The notes beneath the pieces are model-generated. The model saw only the letters and a program-made list of their open reading frames with translations, did not search any database and was not told where the DNA came from. A DNA stretch of 64,000 bases. Origin: CAZQLE01 sp964593905. GTDB lineage: Bacteria; Chloroflexota; Anaerolineae; Anaerolineales; Anaerolineaceae. Below are positions 1 to 8,289 of this stretch, in pieces; within the stretch, counting starts at the first letter, position 1; every line of letters starts with the position of its first letter. Both the position numbers and the translations under genes were made by a program. The stretch is from positions 1-64,000 of the forward strand of contig CAZQLE010000003.1 of NCBI GenBank assembly GCA_964593905.1, read 5' to 3'.

Positions 1-1603
1 CATTCTGAACGCCATAGGTGTGCTGGGTGATGCCCATTGCCCAGAGTACGGCAGCGGGACTGTTTTTTGCCATCATCTCGGCCGCCTGATAAAGTTGTTC
101 TGCCGGTACGCCGGTAATTGCGGTCACTTTTTCAGGGGTATATTCTTCAATATTGGCTTTGAATTCTTCAAACCCTTCGGTGCGTTCGGCCACAAAGGAT
201 TGATTCTCCCAACCATTGGCCAGGATGATATGCATTAAGCCATTTGCCAGCGCAATATCGGTACCAGGCTTAAGCCGCAAGTGCAGCGTGGCGAACTCGG
301 TCATGTCGATTTTGCGCGGATCGGCAACGATTAATTTTGCGCCGCGTTGTATCACTGCCTGGCGAATGCGGGTGCCAAAGACAGGGTGTTGTTCAGAAGT
401 ATTCGACCCGATGATGAAGAATGTTTGCGCAAATTCGGCAACGTCATCCATCGAATTGGTCATCGCGCCAGAGCCAAAGGAGGTGGCCAGACCGGCCACA
501 GTGCTGGAGTGTCAAAGCCGGGCGCAGTGATCGATGTTGTTTGTGCCGACCACCTGGCGGGCAAACTTGTTCATCAGGTAATTTTCTTCGTTGGTGCATT
601 TGGCCGAGGTTAACACCCCCACCGAGTCGGCGCCATGAGCATCGCGTGTATCGGCGATTTTATGTGCAACCAGGTTCAGGGCGGTATCCCAATCTGTTTC
701 TACCCAGTTGCCGCGGTCTGATTTTGAAGGCCGGGGCTGGCCCTTGAGCAGATATTCGCGCACCATGGGTTTCTTGAGGCGCTCGGGATGGTTGACAAAG
801 TCATAACCAAAACGGCCCTTCACGCACAGGTGCATGCCGTTAACCGCTGCTTCGGGGTTGGAAGTGACCCGGATCACCTTGCCATCTTTGATATTGAGAT
901 CAAACTGGCAACCCACACCGCAATAGGTGCAGGTGGTGGTGACTTTTTTGTCGGCCTGTCCATCAAAAACAGACATCTTTGGTTCGAGCGCTCCCGTGGG
1001 GCAATAGGCCACACAGGCGCCGCAAGATTCGCAGCGGGCTTCGAGCAGGGGCTGGTCCATGCCGGCCACAACATGCGATTCGTAACCGCGATCGGCCAGA
1101 CCCCAGACAAATCTACCCTGAACTTCGGCGCAGGCGCGGATGCAGCGATTGCAAAGGATGCATTTATTCATATCCACCCAGATAAATGGGTTGGCATCGC
1201 TGTTTACTTCGAAACGCGGCTTGGGCGAAGCGTATTTCTGCGGATCAAGGCCGTAAAATTCTGCCCAGCGGATTAATTCATTATCGCGGCCGTAGTCAGG
1301 GACTGTCTGGGTATCGTGGTATGTGGAAAGCAACAGTTTCAGAATCATCTTGCGTGATTCAATAATCCGTGGAGTCTCGGTTTCGATCTCCATCCCTTCG
1401 GAGACAGGCAGGGTGCAGGATGTCATCGGCACACGTGCGCCTTTGACATCTACAATGCACAACCGGCAGCCGCCGTAGGGCGACAGGTCTTTGTGGTAAC
1501 AGAGGGTGGGGATTGTAACGCCCATATGCTTGGCGGCATCCAGCACCCGGGTCCCTTCTGTTACTTCAACGGTTTGACCGTTTATTTTCAGGGTAACCAT
1601 CAT
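1..1603 (-). CDS. fdhA: Formate dehydrogenase catalytic subunit, selenocysteine-containing, partial at the C-terminal side
   Basis: Oxidises formate (or reduces CO2) at a Mo/W-bis-molybdopterin site. The reading frame is open to the left window edge if the TGA at 512-514 is read as selenocysteine (residue 364). The flanking residues NNIDHCARL before and HSSTVAGLA after match the active-site segment of FdhF/FdhA enzymes. Domains in order: [2Fe-2S] ferredoxin (C35, C46, C49, C63), two [4Fe-4S] sites (C148/151/154/158 and C191/194/197/201), then the molybdopterin-oxidoreductase [4Fe-4S] site (C225/228/232/260) and the start of the molybdopterin domain. No cysteine lies between 64 and 147, where related subunits usually carry a His-Cys3 cluster. 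A Shine-Dalgarno AAAGGA lies before the start; the second Met is equally possible. It is the last visible gene of an operon with FocA and NuoE/NuoF subunits. Identity is very secure; the end is outside the window. Confidence 0.96.
470..514 (-). promoter_or_regulatory. UGA selenocysteine codon and bacterial SECIS hairpin in fdhA
   Basis: On the minus strand the TGA (512-514) is followed, after exactly 18 nt, by the loop GGTCT (489-493). The loop is closed by a perfect 6-bp stem GTGGCC (494-499) with GGCCAC (483-488). The apical GGUCU and its 18-nt spacing from the UGA match the E. coli fdhF SECIS as I recall it, which binds SelB. A weaker outer pairing CCA/TGG may extend the stem. The protein homology continues without interruption past the TGA, so this is recoding and not a nonsense mutation. 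Confidence 0.93.
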
Positions 1604-1645
1604 AAATATCCTTTTCTAACCCTATCTGTTAACCGGAAAGGTTGA

Positions 1646-2503
1646 TTATTTTTTGGATCCGCGCAGGTAGATGTACCAGTACACCAGACCGACCATCACT
1701 GCGCCGCCGATAATATTACCGATGGTTACAGGGATCAGGTTTTTGATGAAGAAATTTCCCCAGGTTAAGTTGGCAAAATCAGCAGGTGTTTTCCCAATGG
1801 CTTCAAAGAAACTGGCTGAACCATATCCCTTGATTAGCAGCCCCATCGGAATAAAGTACATATTGGCGATGGAGTGTTCAAACCCGGCGGCGACAAAGGC
1901 CGAGATGGGAGGGATGATCGCCATAATTTTGTCGGTGGTTGTGCGGGCGCTAAAACACAGCCATACCGCAAGACACACCAGGGCGTTACACATAATACCG
2001 AGGAAGATAGCCTGCCAGAAATCGAGACCACTCTTTGAGTTGGCAATGTTCAAAGCGTTCAGGCCGATTGCACCTTTACCAAAGGTGTACTGGCTGGAGA
2101 GGAACATGATCACGGCTGTCGCAATTGAACCGGCGAAGTTGCCCAGATACACAATGCCCCAGTTGCGTAATAGCTGGCTGATTGTTACCCGGCCGTGCAT
2201 GAAAGCCATGATGATCAGGGTATTGCCCGTGAACAATTCAGCGCCGCCGACAACGACGAGGATCAGACCCAGGGTAAAAACGAGCCCGGTCAGCAGTTTT
2301 TGCAAACCGAAAGGATAATCGGCTGACCAGCCGGCGCCAACGGTGGTGGCAAAAATTGCTCCCAGGCTGATAAATGCGCCTGCCAAAACGGCAAGAACAA
2401 ACATGGGGCCAAAAGCCAGAGCGGCTTTTTTGGCGCCCACAGCTTCAGCTTTCTGGGCCATTTCTGCTGGTACGAGTGCATCAATATTGAAATCGGTTGA
2501 CAT
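1646..2503 (-). CDS. Formate/nitrite transporter family channel (FocA-like)
   Basis: Inner-membrane pentameric channel for formate or a related small anion. The 285-residue length and six hydrophobic segments fit the family. The segment AGFEHSIANMYFIP carries the conserved gating histidine of FocA/NirC proteins. The Shine-Dalgarno AAGGAGT sits 8 nt before ATG. It lies between the NuoF-like subunit and the selenocysteine formate dehydrogenase on the same strand with small gaps, so formate is the natural substrate here, which is inference from context. Nitrite cannot be excluded from sequence alone. Confidence 0.93.
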   Translation of the reverse strand: MSTDFNIDALVPAEMAQKAEAVGAKKAALAFGPMFVLAVLAGAFISLGAIFATTVGAGWSADYPFGLQKLLTGLVFTLGLILVVVGGAELFTGNTLIIMAFMHGRVTISQLLRNWGIVYLGNFAGSIATAVIMFLSSQYTFGKGAIGLNALNIANSKSGLDFWQAIFLGIMCNALVCLAVWLCFSARTTTDKIMAIIPPISAFVAAGFEHSIANMYFIPMGLLIKGYGSASFFEAIGKTPADFANLTWGNFFIKNLIPVTIGNIIGGAVMVGLVYWYIYLRGSKK

Positions 2504-2527
2504 TGTGGTTAGACTCCTTCTTAGGTT

Positions 2528-4171
2528 TTATGCCGTGACTTTTTCTTGTGCATGAATTTTACAAATACCACATGGACACACTCTCAGACGAATATGGGCT
2601 TCCACCTCTGCCCGGAAATATTTCAGAATATCCTTTACCGGGGTGCCTGCGGTTTGTCCCAAACCACAGTTCGAGAGATTGGTCATTCCATCTGCGAGCT
2701 CAATCAATTGGTCAAGATCTTCCAGTTTGCCTTCGCCGCGCGAAATTGCGTCCAGAATTTCATAGGAGCGCTGTGTGCCGATGCGGCAGGGGTTGCATTT
2801 GCCGCAACTTTCGCGGCGAAAGAAATTTAATAATACTTTGGCCAGGTCGACCACGCAGGTATCTTCGTTGCAAATCAACAATGCGCCCGAACCCAGCGCA
2901 ACCCCGGCTTTGGTATAAGAGTCAAAATCCATTGGCGTGTCTTGCAGGCTGGCGGGGATGACCGAGCCGCTGGACCCACCTGTCTGGGCAAGTTTAAAAT
3001 TGGCACCGTTTTTCATGCCTTTGCCGTAAATGGCAATGACCTCACGCAGGGTGATACCCATCGGAACTTCGATCAGGCCAGTGGTATTGACATGGCCCAT
3101 GATGGTGTACGTTTTGGTGCCAGCGCTGTTTGGTGTTCCAATATTGCGGAACCAATCGGCCCCGTGACGGATGATGGCGGGAACGTTGGCGAACGTTTCG
3201 ACATTGTTGACCAGGGTGGGTTTGCCCCATAAACCGCTTGTGGTGGGGAAGGGCGGCCGATTGCGTGGTTCGCCGCGTTTGCCCTCGATGGATTCAATTA
3301 ACGCAGTTTCTTCACCGCAGACATATGCGCCTGCACCGCTGTGAATATGCAGATGGAAGTTAAACCCGCTTTCAAAGATGTTATTGCCCAACAAGCCGGC
3401 TTCTTCTGCCATGTGAATGGCGTGCCGCAGCCGGTCTTGCGCCAGGGCATATTCGCCGCGGACGTAAATATAGCCTTCGTTGGCACCCACTGTGTAAGCG
3501 GTTATGGTCATGGCTTCGATAATGCTGAAGGGGTCGCCTTCCAGAATGACGCGATCCTTAAAGGTTCCCGGTTCGCTTTCATCTGCATTGCAAATGACAT
3601 ATTTTTTGGGGTTGGTCTCTTTGGCGACAAAGCTCCATTTTAAGCCTGCCGGAAAACCCGCGCCGCCGCGGCCGCGCAGCCCGGAGCGTTTGACCTCGTC
3701 AATGACCTGCGCCGGCGTCATCTCGCTAAAGACCTTTCCCAGGGCCTCATAACCGCCGTGCATGATGTAATCTTCCAGGCTGGCCGGGTCGATGATGCCG
3801 GCACGTTCCAGCACAATACGCTGCTCAGCGGGCAGCGTGCCTTTGCGCGCATTGATCCATGCGATGCGGCCGGTCAGCTCGCGGGCGGGCGCTTGCAGGT
3901 CTACGGCAATGCGACCTTTGTAAAGATGTTCTTCCACCAGGAAAGGAACGTCTTCGGGCTTGACCGGGCCGTAGATGACTGCTTCGGGGTAGACAATGAC
4001 CATCGGCAAACAATCGTGGCGACCGACATCTCCCACCATGCTCAGTGAAATTTCTTCGGTTAAGCCAAGCTTTTCAATTTCTTTTTGGAGCTGGGCAAAA
4101 ACTTCCCGTGCGCCCATCTGGAGGCTCTGGGGATCACTGGATACCAGTACCATACCGCGGTAGGTTTTCAT
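2528..4171 (-). CDS. NADH-dehydrogenase NuoF-like diaphorase subunit (second copy)
   Basis: FMN- and NAD(H)-binding subunit that moves electrons between NAD(H) and Fe-S clusters. An N-terminal thioredoxin-like domain (about 1-90) is followed by the FMN/NAD domain with GRGGAGFPAG (167-176) and ICNADESEPGTF, the SLBB domain, and the C-terminal [4Fe-4S] site (ESCGKCNPCR plus a later Cys). The N-terminal domain has only one cysteine (C54), so it cannot bind the usual [2Fe-2S] cluster. The C-terminal double ferredoxin of the paralogue at 4753 is absent; only a short CPCGIC tail remains. Start has a clear GGAGG. It is 16 nt downstream of its NuoE partner and probably feeds or drains the formate dehydrogenase. 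Confidence 0.94.
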   Translation of the reverse strand: MKTYRGMVLVSSDPQSLQMGAREVFAQLQKEIEKLGLTEEISLSMVGDVGRHDCLPMVIVYPEAVIYGPVKPEDVPFLVEEHLYKGRIAVDLQAPARELTGRIAWINARKGTLPAEQRIVLERAGIIDPASLEDYIMHGGYEALGKVFSEMTPAQVIDEVKRSGLRGRGGAGFPAGLKWSFVAKETNPKKYVICNADESEPGTFKDRVILEGDPFSIIEAMTITAYTVGANEGYIYVRGEYALAQDRLRHAIHMAEEAGLLGNNIFESGFNFHLHIHSGAGAYVCGEETALIESIEGKRGEPRNRPPFPTTSGLWGKPTLVNNVETFANVPAIIRHGADWFRNIGTPNSAGTKTYTIMGHVNTTGLIEVPMGITLREVIAIYGKGMKNGANFKLAQTGGSSGSVIPASLQDTPMDFDSYTKAGVALGSGALLICNEDTCVVDLAKVLLNFFRRESCGKCNPCRIGTQRSYEILDAISRGEGKLEDLDQLIELADGMTNLSNCGLGQTAGTPVKDILKYFRAEVEAHIRLRVCPCGICKIHAQEKVTA

Positions 4172-4187
4172 GTTTTCCTCCGATAAA

Positions 4188-4667
4188 TCAGGCGTAGCGG
4201 GCTAAAATGGACGGGATTTGCGCCGGGGTCACATTTCCATATATATCTTCATTAATGACCACAACCGGGCCAACGCCACAAATGCCCAGACAGCTTACGG
4301 TGACCAGGCTCCATTTTTCATCGGGGCTGGTCTCGCCATTTTTCAGGTTTAACGTTTCTTGCAATTGTTCCCAAACTTCACGGCCGCCAACCACATGGCA
4401 GGGAGCCGATTCACAAAACTGAATGACATTGCGTCCCAGTTTTTTGGTAGACAGCATCTGATAAAAAGTGCTGATGCCATATAACTTGCTTTTGGGAACC
4501 TGGAGAAGACGACTGGCTTCCTCAATGGCTTCGGCTGGCAAAAAGCCGACCGTGCGGTTAATCTCGTTTAGAATCGGGATCAACTCATCGCGATTGGCGC
4601 CGAATTTTTGCACTGCTGCCAAAACAGCGTCTTGGACAGTCTTTCCATTTTTCGTGACGATTGTCAT
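4188..4667 (-). CDS. NuoE-like [2Fe-2S] subunit (second copy)
   Basis: Thioredoxin-like subunit that pairs with NuoF in NADH-linked hydrogenases and formate dehydrogenases. All four ligands of the [2Fe-2S] cluster are present in CESAPC and CLGIC. About 159 residues, normal for the family. The ATG at 4665-4667 is chosen because GGAGGAG lies 5 nt before it; an upstream in-frame Met at 4688 has no such site. It sits directly before the NuoF-like gene ending at 2528, forming a NuoE-NuoF pair. Confidence 0.93.
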   Translation of the reverse strand: MTIVTKNGKTVQDAVLAAVQKFGANRDELIPILNEINRTVGFLPAEAIEEASRLLQVPKSKLYGISTFYQMLSTKKLGRNVIQFCESAPCHVVGGREVWEQLQETLNLKNGETSPDEKWSLVTVSCLGICGVGPVVVINEDIYGNVTPAQIPSILARYA

Positions 4668-4752
4668 GCTTCTCCTCCAGGTTCGCAAAGGGTAATCATT
4701 ACAGGGTTACCGGGCCGGGGTGAAACATCAATGCAGCGGGGCGCTCCTGCTT

Positions 4753-6534
4753 TTAATTAATTCGGATGGCGTTAAAGTTGCAGACTTGCATACAAATGCC
4801 GCAGCGAATGCAGGTTTCAGGATCGATGTGATGCGTTTGCCGGCGTTCGCCATTGATGGCGTTGGTCGGGCAGTTGCGCGCGCAAACCGTGCAGCCGGTG
4901 CAGGGACCATCCAGAATTTCATAGCTGATCAATGAGCGGCAGACCTTGGCCGGGCATTTCTTTTCATAAATATGCGCTTCGTATTCGTGGCGGAAATATT
5001 TCAGGGTGCTTTCAACCGGTGTGGGGGCGCCCTGTCCTAAACCGCACAATGCCGAGGTCTTGATTTCGCGGCAGAGTTCTTCGAGGGTTTCGATGTCGCC
5101 ATCGCGACCTTCGCCAGCGCAGATCCGCTCTAAAATCTCAAGCAGCCGGCGGGTGCCCACACGGCATGGAACGCATTTGCCGCAGCTTTCATCCTGGGTG
5201 AAATCCATGAAGTAACGCGCAATGTCGACCATGCACGTGTCTTCATCCATTACAACCAGACCACCCGAGCCCATCATTGAGCCGGCTGAAGCCAGCGATT
5301 CATAATCGACGGGTAAATCGAGATAAGATTTGGGAATGCAGCCGCCCATTGGCCCACCGGTTTGTACGGCTTTGAAGTCTTTGCCATCTTTAATCCCGCC
5401 GCCCACATCGTATACAATTTCACGCAGCGTAATTCCGAGCGGAACCTCGATTAAGCCCGTGTTCACCACATCGCCGGCCAGGGCAAATGTTTTGGTACCC
5501 TTGGATCGTTCGGTGCCCATGCTTGCAAACCATTCGGGGCCTTTGAGGATGATTTGCGGTACGTTTGCGTAGGTTTCGACATTGTTGATGTTGGTTGGTT
5601 TGCCCCACAGGCCTTTAACCGCCGGAAACGGCGGGCGCGGGCGAGGCTCACCCCGTTTGCCCTCGAGAGAAGACATCAATGCGGTCTCTTCGCCACAGAC
5701 GAATGCGCCCGCGCCCATGCGAACTTCGAGATCAAAGCTGAAATCGGTGCCCAGGATGTTCTCACCCAGGAAACCGAATTCGCGAGCCTGTTGAATGCCG
5801 ATGTTGAGGGTCTTTACTGCGATGGGATATTCGGCGCGGCAATAGATATAACCCCGCTGCGCACCCACTGCATAACCGGCAATGATCATGCCTTCGATCA
5901 CCGAATGTGGATCGCTTTCGAGGACCCGGCGGTTCATAAACGCACCAGGGTCGCCTTCATCTGCGTTGCAGCCCACATAACGGATGGTTTCGACGTTGTT
6001 GCGGGCAAACTGCCACTTTTTTCCGGCCGGAAAACCAGCGCCGCCGCGACCCCGCAGCCCAGACTTGAGGACAACGTCGATCACTTCTTCGGGGGTCATG
6101 TCCATGCATTTTGCCAGAGCCATGTAGCCATCTTCGGCAATATAGTCTTCGATGTTGGTGGGATCGATCTTGCCGCAATTGCGAAGGACAACCCGGACCT
6201 CTTTTTGCTTGGGGGCACCGAGTTCTTCATCTTCAATTTTTCGTTCCTGGGCTTTGAACTTCTCAACGACCCGGCCTTTCAGGAAATGCTCTTCGACCAG
6301 GTAGGGGATGTCTTCGACAGAGAGGTTCGCGTAGTGCACGCCTTCGGGATATACCATCAGATCGGGGCCGAATTGAACCGGGTCTCCCAGGCGAGAGGTT
6401 TCAAGCACCTGCACTTCTTCGTTCAAACCCTGCGCGACCAATTCGTCTACCAGGGCATCCATTACTTCGTGGGCCCCGCGAGACAAACAGCCAGGATCCA
6501 CTGATACCAGTATATGTGATCTGAAAAACGCCAT
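4753..6534 (-). CDS. HndC/HydB/NuoF-like diaphorase subunit with C-terminal double [4Fe-4S] ferredoxin
   Basis: FMN/NAD(P)-binding flavoprotein subunit of hydrogenase- or formate-dehydrogenase-type complexes, including electron-bifurcating ones. Domains in order: thioredoxin-like N-terminus, FMN/NAD domain with GRGGAGFPAG, SLBB, [4Fe-4S] site (ESCGKCVPCR), and a C-terminal ferredoxin with two clusters (CTGCTVCARNC and CIRCGICMQVC). The N-terminal thioredoxin-like domain keeps only one of four expected cluster cysteines (in DPGC); the second pair is replaced around SRLGDPVQFGP. The start at 6534 follows GGAAGGTG; a longer in-frame start lacks a site. About 593 residues. It is 57% of the way through an operon with HndB- and NuoE-like genes. 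Confidence 0.94.
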   Translation of the reverse strand: MAFFRSHILVSVDPGCLSRGAHEVMDALVDELVAQGLNEEVQVLETSRLGDPVQFGPDLMVYPEGVHYANLSVEDIPYLVEEHFLKGRVVEKFKAQERKIEDEELGAPKQKEVRVVLRNCGKIDPTNIEDYIAEDGYMALAKCMDMTPEEVIDVVLKSGLRGRGGAGFPAGKKWQFARNNVETIRYVGCNADEGDPGAFMNRRVLESDPHSVIEGMIIAGYAVGAQRGYIYCRAEYPIAVKTLNIGIQQAREFGFLGENILGTDFSFDLEVRMGAGAFVCGEETALMSSLEGKRGEPRPRPPFPAVKGLWGKPTNINNVETYANVPQIILKGPEWFASMGTERSKGTKTFALAGDVVNTGLIEVPLGITLREIVYDVGGGIKDGKDFKAVQTGGPMGGCIPKSYLDLPVDYESLASAGSMMGSGGLVVMDEDTCMVDIARYFMDFTQDESCGKCVPCRVGTRRLLEILERICAGEGRDGDIETLEELCREIKTSALCGLGQGAPTPVESTLKYFRHEYEAHIYEKKCPAKVCRSLISYEILDGPCTGCTVCARNCPTNAINGERRQTHHIDPETCIRCGICMQVCNFNAIRIN

Positions 6535-6580
6535 ATAACACCTTCCAATCGTATTTAGCACCGGAATGATCCGGTGGAAT

Positions 6581-6949
6581 TTAGCCTTCGATGATGTGTT
6601 CTTTCAGGGGAATGCCGTTTACGATGTGAGACTCCATGACCTTGCGGGCCAGGTCGGGCGTCACTTTGCCGTAGGTGACCTGTGCGGCCTCGCCAATCTT
6701 TATCTGCATGATTGGTTCCCATGAATCCCAACCGATGTTCCCGGCCTGGCGAACCACGATGTCAGATAAATTTTTCTCTTCGATATATTCCAGAATGGCT
6801 TTCAGGGTTTCACGAGCGCCTGCTGCAATCCCAACAGTGCCCATTCCAACCGTGATCTGTTTCTGACCTTCCACGTTTTTTGCATCCCGTTTCTGAAGAG
6901 CTTCTTCACGGATGCGCTTCAAATCTTCCAACGATTTTACCTTGGTCAT
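6581..6949 (-). CDS. HndB-like thioredoxin-fold subunit with no cysteines
   Basis: Resembles HndB, the small [2Fe-2S] thioredoxin-like subunit of NADP-reducing hydrogenases, over its full 122 residues: GMGTVGIAAGARETLKAI and later VTYGKVTPD are family hallmarks. In the family these read GMGTCGIAAGA and TGCIG.C; here the cysteines are replaced by Val, Asn and Trp-containing sequence (QAGNIGWDSWEP). There is no cysteine anywhere in the protein, so it cannot bind the cluster. The start at 6949 follows GAGAGG; the upstream Met at 6973 has no site. It may now be purely structural or regulatory. Confidence 0.88.
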   Translation of the reverse strand: MTKVKSLEDLKRIREEALQKRDAKNVEGQKQITVGMGTVGIAAGARETLKAILEYIEEKNLSDIVVRQAGNIGWDSWEPIMQIKIGEAAQVTYGKVTPDLARKVMESHIVNGIPLKEHIIEG

Positions 6950-6991
6950 TTTGGCCTCTCTTGCTGAGTTCATTTTTAAAAATTTAGCGTT

Positions 6992-7537
6992 TTAATGTCT
7001 GCCGGTTTCATCTATTCCCTCTTGCAGATACTCCCGGATAAAGCGAATTACTGCCGGGTCTGAAAATGGAATACCGTCTAATTCTTGCTTAATGGGCGCA
7101 TCATCAAAAACAAATTCTTGACCGTTGTATTGGTAGATCATTTTCCAGTGGATCTCTGGAGAACCCAAAACCAGCGTTTGCATGGTGCTCACCAGATCAC
7201 CCAGCGGCATACGATCAATATGGCTGTGTTGAAAAACAACATCCACACGAGTGCCTTTGCCGGGGGTGGAGGTAATGATCATTCTGCCGTTGCAGGCTTC
7301 TGCGGCTGCTTTTAAGAGCGGAATACCCAGACCAACTTTTCGGGTTGTGCGGGTTGTAACAAACGGATCCACGATTTTGGCAACCATATCGGCATCCATA
7401 CCACAACCATCATCTTCTACGCTTAAGCGTAAAAGGTCTGCTTTGGTGTCTTCCTGCACCTCAATGGTGATATTGCTGGCCCGAGCAGAAACGCTGTTTT
7501 CAGCAATATCGAGGAGGTGCAAAGCCAGTTCTCTCAA
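6992..7537 (-). CDS. HATPase-domain (anti-sigma/kinase-type) ATP-binding protein
   Basis: GHKL-fold ATPase domain with N-box DIAENS, G1 DDGCGM and G2 VGLGIPLL; no His-phosphotransfer domain. The C-terminal 70 residues are unassigned. The TTG start overlaps the TGA stop of the upstream NuoE gene (TTGA), which suggests translational coupling. Genes of this type occur beside HndA/HndB/HndC genes in anaerobes; the biochemical role is not known to me, and redox-dependent protein phosphorylation or anti-sigma activity is only a guess. Confidence 0.82.
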   Translation of the reverse strand: MRELALHLLDIAENSVSARASNITIEVQEDTKADLLRLSVEDDGCGMDADMVAKIVDPFVTTRTTRKVGLGIPLLKAAAEACNGRMIITSTPGKGTRVDVVFQHSHIDRMPLGDLVSTMQTLVLGSPEIHWKMIYQYNGQEFVFDDAPIKQELDGIPFSDPAVIRFIREYLQEGIDETGRH

Positions 7538-8073
7538 GCAGCAGCCTTTGAGTTTTCTTCGCGATCTCGTTCTTGAATGGCGCGAATGATTTGAGGGAAT
7601 TTGCTTGGTTTAAGCCGGCCGTATGACTCTTCGTCCACCACCACCACTGGCGCCTGACTGCAAGCACCAACGCAGCGGCAAAGCTCCAGGGTGATGCCGC
7701 CATCTTCGGTTGTCTGGCCGGGATCAATTCCCAGGAGCTGTTTTGCTTTATCGATCAATTGCGGTGTTCCACCCACATAGCAGGCGGTTCCCATGCAAAA
7801 TTTAACGGTGTGTCGTCCGCGCGGGGTAGTGGTAAAGAAAGAATAAAATGAGACAACCCCGTGAACGTTACTGACAGGAATTCCCATTTGCAGCGCAACA
7901 TATTGCTGCATTGGTTCAGAAATAAAACCGATGTTGTTCTGAAGCTCATTCAGAACAACCATTAATCCACCAGGTAAAGTCTTGTTTGCAGAAATAATTC
8001 GATCGATCGTTTCTTTTTTCTGCGGATTTGCCAATGGATCTGTGGTGGGCAGTTTTTCAAGCAATTTCAACAT
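7534..8073 (-). CDS. NuoE/HndA-like [2Fe-2S] subunit (first copy)
   Basis: Thioredoxin-like [2Fe-2S] subunit that pairs with the HndC-like flavoprotein. Ligands are intact: CMGTAC and CRCVGAC. About 179 residues. The ATG at 8071-8073 is preferred because GGAG lies 6 nt before it; an in-frame TTG at 8091 is an alternative. It is the first structural gene after a 200-nt intergenic region holding conserved-looking inverted repeats, so transcription may start or be controlled there. Confidence 0.93.
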   Translation of the reverse strand: MLKLLEKLPTTDPLANPQKKETIDRIISANKTLPGGLMVVLNELQNNIGFISEPMQQYVALQMGIPVSNVHGVVSFYSFFTTTPRGRHTVKFCMGTACYVGGTPQLIDKAKQLLGIDPGQTTEDGGITLELCRCVGACSQAPVVVVDEESYGRLKPSKFPQIIRAIQERDREENSKAAA

Positions 8074-8207
8074 ATTGGCTCCAAGTTTCAATAAAAATTA
8101 TTGGTTATTTTTTTCCGGATTGTCTGGTCATCACCCAGTATATCGATTCTTAAAGTGTTAAAACAACTACCATCTGTAATGATAATTGATGATCTTTCTT
8201 TTGTATA

Positions 8208-8221
8208 GTGAAAATTGTCAC
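8208..8221. promoter_or_regulatory. CRP/FNR-like palindrome GTGA-N6-TCAC
   Basis: GTGAAAATTGTCAC lies about 135 nt upstream of the NuoE-like start. The half-sites and N6 spacing equal the core of CRP/FNR-family operators. No regulator of that family is in the window. Only one site, so this is a candidate. Confidence 0.4.
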
Positions 8222-8263
8222 GAAACTGAAAGTTATGAAAGACGTAAATGAATGTCAGTTTCG
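8221..8263. repeat. Inverted repeat CGAAACTGA ... TCAGTTTCG
   Basis: Two perfect 9-bp arms (8221-8229 and 8255-8263) flank a 25-nt spacer in the gap between the PHP gene and the NuoE-like gene. The left arm abuts the GTGA-N6-TCAC site. The 8-mer CGAAACTG occurs again at 10840-10847 upstream of the operon's first gene, within a longer shared segment, which suggests a common operator or promoter element. Confidence 0.5.
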
Positions 8264-8289
8264 GGTTGTGGAAAAGACACAGTTTGAAC

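Noticed and set aside
512..514. Premature stop making fdhA a pseudogene
   Set aside because: Homology and open frame continue on both sides, and a SECIS hairpin follows at the right distance, so the TGA is read as selenocysteine.
1671..2318. 215-residue open frame on the plus strand
   Set aside because: Antisense to the FocA-like gene; low-complexity translation.
5554..6504. 316-residue open frame on the plus strand
   Set aside because: It is antisense to the HndC-like gene, with no homology or ribosome site; long antisense frames arise from codon bias.
8208..8221. Rex operator
   Set aside because: Rex sites have TGTGA and TCACA separated by eight bases; here the spacing is six, which fits the CRP/FNR family better.
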